A stretch of DNA of 41,772 nt, from contig JAPOIM010000039.1 in assembly GCA_029978905.1 (NCBI GenBank), positions 1 to 41,772 on the forward strand, read 5' to 3'. The stretch is from Planctomycetota bacterium. GTDB lineage: Bacteria; Planctomycetota; Planctomycetia; Pirellulales; UBA1268. The notes under the pieces are model-generated. The model ran no database searches, was not told the DNA's origin, and was given only the letters and a program-made list of their open reading frames with translations. Shown here piece after piece: positions 14,811 to 22,913 of the stretch. Every line of letters begins with the position of its first letter. Position 1 is the stretch's first letter. Position numbers and translations under genes: made by a program.

Positions 14811-16475
14811 ATGGTCAATCGTAATCTCATCCGTGAACTGGAAGCCGGAGAAGACCTGGACGCCGAACTCGATCGCATGTGGAGCGATGAGGTCGCAGAA
14901 GAATATGGTGCGGGTGCGGCGGTTCTCGCCGTCAACTCGGTGCTTGAGGGGAAGATCCTCCGCGTGGACGGCGAGTTTGTCCTCGTCGACGTGGGATACA
15001 AGAGCGAGGGGGCGATCCCTCGGAATGAGTGGGACGAAGGAGAGCCACCACCGCAGGTTGGTGACGTCGTCAAGGTGCTCCTTGAGGAGTTTGAAGACGG
15101 CTCGCAAGAAGAACAGCGTGGTCTGATTGTCCTCTCGAAGCGGAAGGCACGCCGCATCGAGGACTGGCTCCGCGTGATGAGCAGCGTCAAGGAAAACGAC
15201 GTGGTGACGGGCTACGTCACCCGCAAGATCAAGGGTGGTCTGCTCGTTGACATCTCTGGCGTGAACGTGTTCCTCCCAGCCAGCCAGGTCGACATTCGCC
15301 GTCCTGCCGATATCGGTGATTACTGCGGCCGGGCGATCCAGTGCCTCGTTCTCAAGATCGACGAGAGCCGTCGCAACATCGTGGTTTCCCGTCGTGCCCT
15401 GATCGAACAGGAGCGGGCCGAGCGGAAGAAGCAGCTCATGGAGACCCTCGAGGTCGGCCAGGTGCGTCGCGGTATCGTCAAGAATATCGCCGACTTTGGT
15501 GCATTCGTGGACCTGGGTGGCATCGACGGCCTGCTGCACATCACCGACATGTCGTGGGGCCGCATCGGCCATCCGAGCGAGATGGTGCAGATCGACCAGG
15601 AAATCGAGGTGCAGGTGCTGCACATCGACCGCGATCGCGAAAAGATTGCCTTGGGCCTCAAGCAGCGGACTGCCAGCCCGTGGGCGAAGGTTGCCGACAA
15701 GTATCCGGTCGGCACCAAGTGCACCGGTTCGGTGGTCAACGTGATGAGCTACGGTGCCTTCGTGAAGCTCGAAGATGGCGTCGAAGGCCTCGTGCACATC
15801 TCCGAGATGAGCTGGACCAAGCGTGTCAGCCATCCGAGCGAGTTGGTCAAGCCAGGCGACGATGTCGAAGTGGTCGTGCTCGCGATCAACAAGGAAAAAC
15901 AGGAAATCTCGCTGGGCATGAAGCAGACCCAGCAGAATCCTTGGGAGAAGGTCGCTGCGGACTACCCTCCGGGCGCCATCGTCAAGGGCATCGTTCGCAA
16001 CCTCACCAACTATGGTGCCTTCATCGAGATCGACGAAGGGATCGACGGCCTGCTGCATGTGACCGACATGTCGTGGACCCGCAAGGTGACGCACCCCAGC
16101 GAAGTGGTCGACAAGGGCCAGGAAGTCGAGTGCAAGGTGCTCTCGGTCGACCAGCAGCGTCGCCGCATCGCCCTCGGCCTCAAGCAGATGCAAGAGGATC
16201 CCTGGAACAGCGACATCCCAGACCGCTACAAGCCTGGCGATGTGGTGAAGGGCACGGTCACGAAGCTCACCAACTTTGGTGTGTTTGTTGGCCTGGAAGA
16301 TGGCCTCGAAGGCCTGCTGCACATCTCGGAGCTCTCTGACGACAAGGTCGAGAACCCCGAAGAGGTGGTGAGTGTGGGTGATCAGCTGGAGGTGAAGATC
16401 CTCCGCGTCGACACCGACGATCGCAAGATCGGGCTCTCTCGCAAGCAGGTCGACGGCGCACCCGTCGAAGGCTAG
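14811..16475 (+). CDS. rpsA: 30S ribosomal protein S1, six S1 domains
   Basis: A 554-residue protein with six successive S1 RNA-binding domains: VLEGKILRVDGEFVLVDVGY, VTGYVTRKIKGGLLVDISG, RRGIVKNIADFGAFVDLGG, CTGSVVNVMSYGAFVKLEDG, VKGIVRNLTNYGAFIEIDEG and VKGTVTKLTNFGVFVGLEDG. The first two are the divergent ribosome-binding type and the last four carry the GAFV/LLHIS RNA-binding signature. The six-domain build and length match S1 of Gram-negative bacteria. S1 binds mRNA leaders and helps initiation of messages without a strong Shine-Dalgarno. The ATG at 14811 has no Shine-Dalgarno, consistent with S1 autocontrol in other bacteria (inference); the in-frame extension upstream to 14616 does not look like S1. 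Confidence 0.95.
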   Translation: MVNRNLIRELEAGEDLDAELDRMWSDEVAEEYGAGAAVLAVNSVLEGKILRVDGEFVLVDVGYKSEGAIPRNEWDEGEPPPQVGDVVKVLLEEFEDGSQEEQRGLIVLSKRKARRIEDWLRVMSSVKENDVVTGYVTRKIKGGLLVDISGVNVFLPASQVDIRRPADIGDYCGRAIQCLVLKIDESRRNIVVSRRALIEQERAERKKQLMETLEVGQVRRGIVKNIADFGAFVDLGGIDGLLHITDMSWGRIGHPSEMVQIDQEIEVQVLHIDRDREKIALGLKQRTASPWAKVADKYPVGTKCTGSVVNVMSYGAFVKLEDGVEGLVHISEMSWTKRVSHPSELVKPGDDVEVVVLAINKEKQEISLGMKQTQQNPWEKVAADYPPGAIVKGIVRNLTNYGAFIEIDEGIDGLLHVTDMSWTRKVTHPSEVVDKGQEVECKVLSVDQQRRRIALGLKQMQEDPWNSDIPDRYKPGDVVKGTVTKLTNFGVFVGLEDGLEGLLHISELSDDKVENPEEVVSVGDQLEVKILRVDTDDRKIGLSRKQVDGAPVEG

Positions 16476-16508
16476 GCGCCTGCCGCTTCATCGATCACGA
16501 AGCACATT

Positions 16509-16545
16509 CATGAGGCTGTCGCGGCCAGGCTGCGACAGCCTCATG
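16509..16545 (+). terminator. Hairpin terminator after rpsA
   Basis: A perfect 14-bp stem (16509-16522 with 16532-16545) and 9-nt loop, followed by CTTTG. It lies 34 nt after the rpsA stop and 10 nt before the stop of the convergent minus-strand gene, so it may serve both strands. Confidence 0.7.
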
Positions 16546-16554
16546 CTTTGTGAC

Positions 16555-17169
16555 TCATTCCACCGGCCGTTCGATGCCGAGTGCCTCGATGGCACCAACC
16601 GGAGGCATGGCCCCATCCTGGCTGCCGTTCACGCTTGGGAAGGCGAGCGGCTGCCCCAAAGTAAGCATCGCTGGCAACACCACGCGCCGAGGCGTGTGGA
16701 ACGCTGCTGCGGTAGCCACCGCGGGGGAGAGCAGGGCATGGCGGTGCTCCACCGCTTCACCGCTCCTGGGATCGATCAGGTCGAACGCCACCACTTCGTA
16801 GGTGGTGCGGGCGAGGATCCGGTCTCCACTCCGGAGGGATGCCACGTGTACCTGCTCGTGCGTCAACTCGGGCAGTGGCACACCCCCGGTCGGAAGCGGA
16901 GCGCCCGGGCTGGGGTTGGTCGCGATCGGCGTGGTTTCTGACGCGGTGGCTGTGCTCGCCGGCATGACGGGCTGCACTGCGGTCTGCCGTGTGCTTGGCA
17001 GGGGCGTCTCGTCGAGAGGGAGAGAGGCTGTCTCGATGGTGGTCGCGGCGGTGGTTTCGCCCCGGGCCCAGCTGCCCGCCCGGTGCAGAATCCATTCCAA
17101 GTCGCCGGTCACATACAAGCCACCCCCAACCAGCCCCACCACCAACACCTTGGAAAAAAATCCGTTCAT
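16555..17169 (-). CDS. Hypothetical membrane-anchored protein
   Basis: A 204-residue protein not recognised as a known family. The N-terminus MNGFFSKVLVVGLVGGGLYVTG is one membrane segment or uncleaved signal. A Thr/Pro/Ala-rich linker (about residues 35-95) follows, then a compact region with ELTHEQVHVASLRSGDRILARTTYEVVAFDLIDP and AAFHTPRRVVLPAMLTLGQPLAFPSVNGSQ. The ATG at 17169 is chosen because the hydrophobic start follows it; the longer open frame to 17511 is arginine-rich and unlikely. No Shine-Dalgarno is visible. Upstream (17200-17212) lies a 13-bp motif also found before the MnmE-like gene. It is read from the same strand as the tRNA nucleotidyltransferase gene, 142 nt downstream of it. 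Confidence 0.6.
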   Translation of the reverse strand: MNGFFSKVLVVGLVGGGLYVTGDLEWILHRAGSWARGETTAATTIETASLPLDETPLPSTRQTAVQPVMPASTATASETTPIATNPSPGAPLPTGGVPLPELTHEQVHVASLRSGDRILARTTYEVVAFDLIDPRSGEAVEHRHALLSPAVATAAAFHTPRRVVLPAMLTLGQPLAFPSVNGSQDGAMPPVGAIEALGIERPVE

Positions 17170-17311
17170 TCGGGCAAAGGCCGCCGGTCCGCACAGGGGA
17201 AAATGAGAAACGCGAGAAGACTCTCTCGAGTATGCAGCCCAAAGGCGGGCCTCATGAACTCGCTCCCCCACGCCACGCTGCATTCCGTGTCGTCGGTAGC
17301 GGTTATGCCAG

Positions 17312-18652
17312 TCAGGGCACGTCGTCAGGGCCTGTTTGGGTGCGGAGCCAGGCGAGTGCGTCGTCCTTCGTGGCGACTTCGCCGTCGAGTTGCCGCTGGC
17401 GAACCTCACCCAGCCACCGGCCGATGTCGCGGCCCGTGGCGAGCTGCGCGGCGAGAAGGTCATGCCCTGAGAGCAGCGGCGGGGGATCGAGTGCGTGCGA
17501 ATCGCGTTCAAGTTGCAAGGTGACCCACGCCGCAGCCTCGGGGCTCCCGAGACCGTGGTCTGCTCTCGCTCGCATCAGGTCCGCAAGTTGTGAGGCCCTG
17601 CGGTCGGCGAGCCATGGCTGAAGCATCGACCAGCGGGCGGCCTGCAGGCCAGTGGTCTGCGCAATTCGATCGAGGGTTTGGATCGCTGCCAACAGCCAAT
17701 CGGCAGTCGTCGTTTCTTCGTTGGAAAGACGGAGACGCGTGCCGATCGCCGTGATGGTTCGCGAGTGGGGGCGGCGGCCTGGAGGCAGGGCGACCTCGGC
17801 GTCTCTTTCCGAAGGATGGCTGACATCCACGAGCATCGCCAAGGCCGCGGGCAGCGACGGCTCGTCGAGCGCCCCCACCACCCGCGAGGCCACACGCCAC
17901 TGCGCGGCTGGCAAGGCTGACCCTTCAGGCAAGGCGACTTCAGGAAGCACCTCCGCCGCGAGCCCTGTCTCGAGCAAGAGATCGAGGGCGGCCGTTCGAC
18001 CTGTTCTCGAGATCATCAGCCGCAGTTCTGCAGCGATACGTTCGGGGCTGACGCTCGTCACAAGGCCAGCCATCCGTTCGATCGCGGCTCTGGTGTCGGC
18101 CTCGAGGACAAAACCGAAGCCCGCGGAAAAACGCACCGCACGCAGCATCCGCAGGTGGTCTTCGGCGAATCGTTGTGAGGCGACGCCGATCGCTCGCACG
18201 ATGCCCTCTGCGAGATCGGCTTGGCCGCCAACGTAGTCGTGCACTTTGCCTTCGATGGGATCGAAGAACAGGCCGTTGATCGTGAAGTCTCGACGCTGGG
18301 CGTCTTCTTGTGGGGTGGAGAAACGCACGCCCGCCGGATGACGCCCGTCGGTGTAGGCCGCGTCGGTCCGAAACGTGGTGACTTCCACATGGCCCGCGTC
18401 GGGAGGCCCCACGATGGTGATCACGCCAAAGGCAGCCCCGACCGCGAGGGTGCGTCGGCGGCCGAAGAGCTCGCGGACCGCATCGGGATGCGCCGAGGTG
18501 GCCACATCAAAGTCGGCAGGGGTGCGTCCAAGCAGTTCGTCACGCACGCAGCCTCCAGCCCAAAGGGCCTCATGCCCCGCCTCACGGAGACGCGAGACAA
18601 CGCGGAGTGCAAAGCGTCGGGCGGCTTCGGGGTCAGCGGCAACTGCGGGCAT
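17312..18652 (-). CDS. CCA tRNA nucleotidyltransferase / poly(A) polymerase family
   Basis: A 446-residue class II nucleotidyltransferase. Head and catalytic domain: ALWAGGCVRDELLGRTPADFDVAT with GG signature and the metal-binding pair Asp47/Asp49. These are followed by AVGAAFGVITI, EVTTFRTDAAYTDGRHP, QRRDFTINGLFFDP (motif B), EDHLRMLRAVRFSAGFGF and ERIAAELRLMI. The C-terminal half is helical with no HD phosphohydrolase motif. It probably adds or repairs the 3' CCA end of tRNA; poly(A) polymerase or an A-adding enzyme of a split pair cannot be excluded by sequence alone. The start ATG lies 109 bp from the divergent rhodanese gene. Confidence 0.9.
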   Translation of the reverse strand: MPAVAADPEAARRFALRVVSRLREAGHEALWAGGCVRDELLGRTPADFDVATSAHPDAVRELFGRRRTLAVGAAFGVITIVGPPDAGHVEVTTFRTDAAYTDGRHPAGVRFSTPQEDAQRRDFTINGLFFDPIEGKVHDYVGGQADLAEGIVRAIGVASQRFAEDHLRMLRAVRFSAGFGFVLEADTRAAIERMAGLVTSVSPERIAAELRLMISRTGRTAALDLLLETGLAAEVLPEVALPEGSALPAAQWRVASRVVGALDEPSLPAALAMLVDVSHPSERDAEVALPPGRRPHSRTITAIGTRLRLSNEETTTADWLLAAIQTLDRIAQTTGLQAARWSMLQPWLADRRASQLADLMRARADHGLGSPEAAAWVTLQLERDSHALDPPPLLSGHDLLAAQLATGRDIGRWLGEVRQRQLDGEVATKDDALAWLRTQTGPDDVP

Positions 18653-18761
18653 CGGTGGTGTGGGGGCAAGGGGAAGCCGGGATGACTGGATTCTTCAGAG
18701 TACACTTCAAAGAGAGCAAAAGCGTTCGCACGCCGCGGACCGGACTGAAGAGAGGCGACCG

Positions 18762-19103
18762 ATGAACAGCACCCCCACCCATCCCGTGCAGATCACCACG
18801 GACGAACTCGTGAAACTTCGCGCCGACAGCAACCTCCTGCTGCTCGATTGCCGCGAGCCGGATGAGCATGCGATCGCTCGGATCGAGGGGGCGATGCTGA
18901 TTCCCATGCAGGAAATCGCCGCTCGCTTGGATGAGCTCGAGCCATGGCGGGAGAAGCCGCTGGTGGTCCACTGTCACCACGGGGTGCGAAGCCTGCGCGT
19001 GGTGGAGTTCTTGCGGGGCAAGGGGTTTCACACGGCCCAGAGTTTGAGCGGAGGGATCGACGCCTGGAGCCGTGACGTCGACGCCAACGTGCCGCAGTAC
19101 TGA
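18762..19103 (+). CDS. Single-domain rhodanese-like sulfurtransferase
   Basis: A 113-residue single rhodanese domain. Seen: ITTDELVKLRADSNLLLLDCREPDEHAIARIEGAMLIPM (the first half with the conserved DxRE and HI-GA elements), then the active-site loop VVHCHHGVRS with Cys71, and GFHTAQSLSGGIDAWS at the end. Such proteins carry sulfane sulfur on Cys to acceptors such as thiocyanate, cyanide or biosynthetic partners. The six-residue loop CHHGVRS is typical of the GlpE/PspE-like group. The ATG at 18762 has AGAGG 7 nt upstream. TACACT at 18701-18706 may be its -10 box. It is probably cytoplasmic; no partner gene is adjacent. Confidence 0.88.
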   Translation: MNSTPTHPVQITTDELVKLRADSNLLLLDCREPDEHAIARIEGAMLIPMQEIAARLDELEPWREKPLVVHCHHGVRSLRVVEFLRGKGFHTAQSLSGGIDAWSRDVDANVPQY

Positions 19104-19135
19104 GTCAGACGCCCATCGGCGCGTACGCACCCGGT

Positions 19136-19266
19136 CTTCGCTCGTCGGTGCTGCAGGGGTGGTCCGCTGCGGCCTGGGGGCGGCAAAAGTCTCGTCGCTG
19201 GGACGGGGCGTCCCCACGCTCCTCGAGCGTTCGCCGACCCCCTGGCCTTCGCTCGTCGGTGCTGCA
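19136..19266 (+). repeat. Dispersed intergenic repeat, copy with flanking 20-bp direct repeats
   Basis: The same 20 bp opens the element (19136-19155) and recurs at 19247-19266, giving a unit of 111 bp. The core at 19181-19239 is shared with 22793-22850 and, inverted, with 4761-4819. The right edge abuts the stop codon of the MnmE-like gene (19267-19269). Confidence 0.85.
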
Positions 19267-20397
19267 TCAACGGGAGGCGAGTTCTGCTGCGTGCTCGATG
19301 GCCGCCACCTGCCGCGGCGTGAATGGGACGGCTTCGCCTGGGGCGGGAACGTTGGGTATCAGTTGGCGGATGATCACGGCAGCGAGGGCCTCGATGCCCT
19401 CGCTTGTACGGGTTGAGGTGTGATGCACACGCGGATCTCGCGCAGACGCGTCGCTCAGGAGGTCACACTTGGTGACGACCTCGAGACGAGGCGGCGCCGT
19501 GGTGGGAGCGTGGACAGAGGGTGTCGCGGGTGGGGCGTCGCTCGCGGTCACAGCGATCACGAGATCGGCGGTGTTGGCTGCTGCGACGGCCCGCGCCACT
19601 CCCGCCTGCTCCACCGTGTCGCGCGTGTTTTCGCGGAGGCCGGCGGTGTCGGTGAGCACGACGTCCCAACCTTCCAAGACCAGCCGCGTTTCCAGAACAT
19701 CACGGGTGGTGCCCGCCTTGGGCGAGACGAGGCTCCGCGAGAAGCCCGCGAGGGCATTTACAAGACTGCTTTTTCCTGCGTTGGGAGGCCCTGACACCAC
19801 CACGCGCCACGGCTGTGTGAGCCTCAGCCCCAGAGGTTGCCAGGCGAGAAGTCGATTGGCGAGGTCCTGGTGCGTGCCACCTTTGGCCGACGCAAGTTCC
19901 TCGAAAGCGGTGGCCAGGCTGCCGGCGAGTTGATGCGTCAGGATCTGCACCGCGCGGGGACCACGGGCGTGCGAGAGCGCGAGGCGTGCTTCAGCTTCGA
20001 TCGTCGTCCGCTCGTTTCGCGGCTTCCCGCCCCCTGGCACCACCATCCCCAGCCAGGCTTGGCTGCTGAGTGGTGAGCAGCCACCCGCGGCCAAGTCGGC
20101 GAGGATCGCCGTCGCCGCAGCCGTGCCGCCATGGCAGTGCACTTCAAGATCATCGGCCGCTCGGCGGACCACGACGAGTTCTTCCCCTCCCTCGCCTCCC
20201 CAGCGGCCAAACAGGATCGAGCCGTTGGGGCGTGCCTGGATCGGCCGCTTGCCGCGGGGGGCAAAGTGGGCGGCGATGGCCTCTTCGGCGGCGGCTCCTC
20301 GGACACCGATCACCGCCAAGGCAGAACGGCCCGGAGGTGTCAGGAGGCAGGCGAATGTCGTTGCCTGGGGATTCGCAGGCGTTGCATTGATGGGCAT
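19267..20397 (-). CDS. MnmE-like GTPase lacking the C-terminal CxGK domain
   Basis: A 376-residue protein with GTPase motifs G1 GPPNAGKSS (203-211), G2 AGTTRD, G3 DTAGL and G4 TKCD, in MnmE order. The N-terminus has the MnmE entry ATTFACLLTPPGRSALAVIGVRG and an HCHGGTAA segment, so a tetrahydrofolate-binding domain is partly kept. The central helical domain is shortened and lacks the FTxRAFxNGKxDL element. The protein stops at QVAAIEHAAELASR, where full MnmE (about 450 residues) continues to its catalytic C(I/L/V)GK end. It is therefore either a specialised paralogue or a truncated MnmE whose end was replaced by the adjacent repeat. MnmE modifies U34 of tRNA with MnmG; that activity is doubtful here. 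The ATG at 20397 is chosen from N-terminal similarity. Confidence 0.8.
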   Translation of the reverse strand: MPINATPANPQATTFACLLTPPGRSALAVIGVRGAAAEEAIAAHFAPRGKRPIQARPNGSILFGRWGGEGGEELVVVRRAADDLEVHCHGGTAAATAILADLAAGGCSPLSSQAWLGMVVPGGGKPRNERTTIEAEARLALSHARGPRAVQILTHQLAGSLATAFEELASAKGGTHQDLANRLLAWQPLGLRLTQPWRVVVSGPPNAGKSSLVNALAGFSRSLVSPKAGTTRDVLETRLVLEGWDVVLTDTAGLRENTRDTVEQAGVARAVAAANTADLVIAVTASDAPPATPSVHAPTTAPPRLEVVTKCDLLSDASARDPRVHHTSTRTSEGIEALAAVIIRQLIPNVPAPGEAVPFTPRQVAAIEHAAELASR

Positions 20398-20508
20398 CAG
20401 CCGGCCTTGCCCCTCACCACATCCGTGGCACATCGTAAAATGAGAAACGACCGCGACGGATTCGCACGCATTTGATTGGCACTCACCATCACGAGGGACA
20501 GAACGTTC

Positions 20509-20988
20509 ATGGCGGACTGGATTGAGGAAGGCCGTAAGGCTCCAGACTTTACCCTGCAGACACACACCGGCGAGAAACTGAAGCTCTCAAGCCTCCGCGG
20601 CTCGACCGTGATTCTGTATTTCTATCCCAAGGACGACACGCCTGGGTGCACGAAAGAGGCATGTGGGTTTCGCGATCAGCAGGCGGACCTGCAGGCCCGC
20701 AACGCCGTCGTCTTGGGAGTCAGCTCCGACTCCGTGGAGAGCCACGTCCGGTTTCGCGACAAGTACGACCTACCGTTTGTGCTGCTTGCCGACCCCGAGC
20801 ATCGCATCGCCGAAAAGTATGGGGCGTGGCGGGAGAAGACCCTTTACGGCAAGAAGTCGATGGGAATCGTGCGGAGCACGTTCGTGATCGATGCGGAGGG
20901 ACGCGTTGCCAAACTGTTTAAAAACGTCCGTGCCGATGGGCATGCCGAAAAAGTGGTCGCTGCGGTCGAGGCCCTGCTCGCCGGCTGA
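20509..20988 (+). CDS. bcp: Thioredoxin-dependent peroxiredoxin, Bcp type
   Basis: A 159-residue peroxiredoxin of the BCP/PrxQ group. PDFTLQTHTGEKLKLSSLRGSTVILYFYP leads into KDDTPGCTKEAC, which holds peroxidatic Cys47 and the resolving Cys52 five residues later, as in E. coli Bcp. GVSSDSVESHVRFRDKYDLPFVLLAD and STFVIDAEGRV follow. It reduces peroxides and hydroperoxides in the cytoplasm with thioredoxin. Length fits (about 155). The ATG at 20509 has GAGGGA about 11 nt upstream; a longer frame from 20476 is not supported. It diverges from the MnmE-like gene (111 bp) and converges tail to tail with scpB (5 bp). Confidence 0.95.
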   Translation: MADWIEEGRKAPDFTLQTHTGEKLKLSSLRGSTVILYFYPKDDTPGCTKEACGFRDQQADLQARNAVVLGVSSDSVESHVRFRDKYDLPFVLLADPEHRIAEKYGAWREKTLYGKKSMGIVRSTFVIDAEGRVAKLFKNVRADGHAEKVVAAVEALLAG

Positions 20989-20993
20989 ATCGC

Positions 20994-21731
20994 CTACGCG
21001 GGTGGGGCATCCGGTTTGGGGAGGTTGGAGAGCTTCTCGAGTTTGAAGACATCGAGGAACTTCTCGGTGGTCTCGTAAGAGGGCTCTGCTCCTTTCTCGG
21101 CGGTGACCAGACGCAGGAGCCCGCGACGCACGAGTTGTCGAAGCGTCGAGGGACTCGCATCACACCCCAGTCCGACCAGCAGGTCGCGGCGGACCGGTTG
21201 GTTCCAGGCGATCACCGCCAGCGTGTCGAGAGCCTCTTCGCCGAGTCGGACTTGGCGGGCACGCTGTTCGAGAATCCGGCCGAACTGACGGTAGTTCTCG
21301 CGGAGGCGGAGCACCCAGCCTGATCCAACGGAGATGACTTCGTACGGCCGTTGCTGGCGTTCGTAGCGGGCCCGCAACTCTTCCGCCATCTCGTCGACTT
21401 CCTGCGGTCGAACGCCCCGCATCAGGGAGGCAACCTTCCGCGAACAGAGTGGTTCACCCCCCGGCATCCCCACGAAGAGCATCGCCTCGAGGATGGTGGC
21501 CGGCGTGACTCGGCAAAACTCGTCCGGATCGGTCTCCTCCGGTGTGTCGGCGTCGAGGTCAGGCGACGCATCGACGGCGACACCTTCCGGAGTACTCTCC
21601 TCCCCGGCAAACGGCTCCCCCGAGCCCATCATGGCCGCGAAGGCTTGGGCGAGTCGATCGATCGAAAGCCCGCCGTCGGACGGCCGGCCACGAAAGCCAT
21701 CAGCCGGTGCTGGCCCGGCGTTGCGAGGCAT
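20994..21731 (-). CDS. scpB: Segregation and condensation protein ScpB
   Basis: A 245-residue protein. After an acidic, probably disordered N-terminal extension of about 75 residues comes the ScpB core of tandem winged helices: TPATILEAMLFVGMPGGEPLCSRKVASLM, VDEMAEELRARYERQQRPYEVISVGSGWVLRLRENY and LGEEALDTLAVIAWNQPVRRDLL, ending LVRRGLLRLVTAEKGAEPSYETTEKFLDVFKL. The PxxRxxL and YxTTxxFL segments are diagnostic. ScpB joins ScpA and the kleisin-bound SMC complex to compact and segregate chromosomes. scpA is not in this window. The extension is the main departure from usual length (about 180-200). Confidence 0.93.
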   Translation of the reverse strand: MPRNAGPAPADGFRGRPSDGGLSIDRLAQAFAAMMGSGEPFAGEESTPEGVAVDASPDLDADTPEETDPDEFCRVTPATILEAMLFVGMPGGEPLCSRKVASLMRGVRPQEVDEMAEELRARYERQQRPYEVISVGSGWVLRLRENYRQFGRILEQRARQVRLGEEALDTLAVIAWNQPVRRDLLVGLGCDASPSTLRQLVRRGLLRLVTAEKGAEPSYETTEKFLDVFKLEKLSNLPKPDAPPA

Positions 21732-21798
21732 GGTGCGTCTCCTTACGCAGGCATTCGATTCGCCGCGGGATGCGTCCCGACGGTCGTCTCGCGACGGC

Positions 21799-22653
21799 CT
21801 AGGAACCCCACCGCTGCGAGACGTTCTGCTTCATGAAGGCCAGCCCGTCGCGGGCCAGGGTGTCTTCATCCGGAAACATCTTCCGCCAAATCTTGGTCGC
21901 TGCGGCGATCCCCGGGAGGGCGAGGCCAAACGCTTCCACCACCATCCAGCCGTCGTAGCCGGCGGCGTGCAGAGCATCAAAACTCGTCTTCCAGTCAACG
22001 TGGCCCGTGCCAGGAATGCTGCGATCATTCTCGGAAATGTGCACGAGCACCGTGTGAGGCACGGCGGTTGCGATCGCTGCCGCGAGATCCTTCTCCTCGA
22101 TGTTCGCGTGGAACGTGTCGTACATCATCTGGCATGCCGGATGATCGACTGCCTGCACGAACCGCACCGTTTGCTCAACACTCGTGAGAAAATAATTCTC
22201 AAAACGGTTGAGATACTCGACCGCGAAGGTCACCCCCGCCTGCCCGGCATGCTCAGCAGCCTGCCGCAGCGAGTCAACGCCCCACTTGAACTCGTCCTCG
22301 GTCGGACCACTCCCGGAAAACTCACCAATGGCCGAGTGGTTCGGACCTGCAAGCACTTTGGCTCCCGCCGCCTGGCAGCAGTCGATCGTGCGTTTGAGGG
22401 CATCGACGGCCGCGTTTCGAATGCTCGCCGAGGGGCTGATCGGATTGTCCCCGGTGCCGCGGATGCTGACTGCCGTCCGGGCGAGTCCAAGGTCGTCGAG
22501 TCGCTTGCCCCAGTCCGCATAGAGGCTTTCGTTGAGCTCGAACATCGGCATCTCGACGCCGTCGTAGCCCATCTCTTTGACCCGCTCTACGATCGGCTCC
22601 ATGCCTTCGTGCATGCGATCAGTCCAAAGCAGCAGGTTAAGTCCGTAGCGCAT
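21799..22653 (-). CDS. Sugar epimerase/isomerase, D-tagatose 3-epimerase-like
   Basis: A 284-residue TIM-barrel enzyme of the xylose isomerase-like superfamily, closest in pattern to D-tagatose/D-psicose 3-epimerases. All four metal ligands of that group are recognisable in order: Glu in VTFAVEYLNRFENYF, Asp in MMYDTFHANIEE, His in VLVHISENDRSIPGTGHVDW (with the SENDR-PG-GH signature that binds the sugar) and Glu in GWMVVEAFG. It probably epimerises ketoses at C3 or acts on a related polyol. The ATG at 22653 has AAGGA 6 nt upstream and starts at MRYGLNLLLW, typical for the family. The upstream in-frame extension is rejected. It stands alone between scpB and a repeat-containing gap. Confidence 0.88.
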   Translation of the reverse strand: MRYGLNLLLWTDRMHEGMEPIVERVKEMGYDGVEMPMFELNESLYADWGKRLDDLGLARTAVSIRGTGDNPISPSASIRNAAVDALKRTIDCCQAAGAKVLAGPNHSAIGEFSGSGPTEDEFKWGVDSLRQAAEHAGQAGVTFAVEYLNRFENYFLTSVEQTVRFVQAVDHPACQMMYDTFHANIEEKDLAAAIATAVPHTVLVHISENDRSIPGTGHVDWKTSFDALHAAGYDGWMVVEAFGLALPGIAAATKIWRKMFPDEDTLARDGLAFMKQNVSQRWGS

Positions 22654-22748
22654 CGAAATCCTTTCTTCTCGGCAAAAAATCCCCATGGGCCGCGTATTCC
22701 ACCACGCTCGCGAGGACGACACAAGAGAAACTACGCTCGGCTCATCGC

Positions 22749-22905
22749 CTTCGCTCGTCGATGCTGCAGGAGTGGTCCGCTACGGCCCTGGGGCGGCAAA
22801 AGTCTCGTCGCAGGGACGGGGCGTCCCACTCTCCTCGAGCGTTCGCCGACCCCCAGGCCTTCGCTCGTCGGTGCTGTAGGGGTGGTCCACTTCGGACCCC
22901 GGGAC
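22749..22905 (+). repeat. Dispersed intergenic repeat, 1.4 units
   Basis: 22 bp at 22749-22770 recur with two differences at 22859-22880, a 110-bp period. The second, partial unit continues to about 22905 and stops near the end of the methyltransferase gene (22914). The core (22793-22850) matches the copies at 19181-19239 and, inverted, 4761-4819. Confidence 0.85.
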
Positions 22906-22913
22906 TGCGCGGC

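Noticed and set aside
14799-16322. 507-codon open frame antisense to rpsA
   Set aside because: Mirror of the six S1 domains in GC-rich DNA; no start signal and the sequence repeats with the S1 period.
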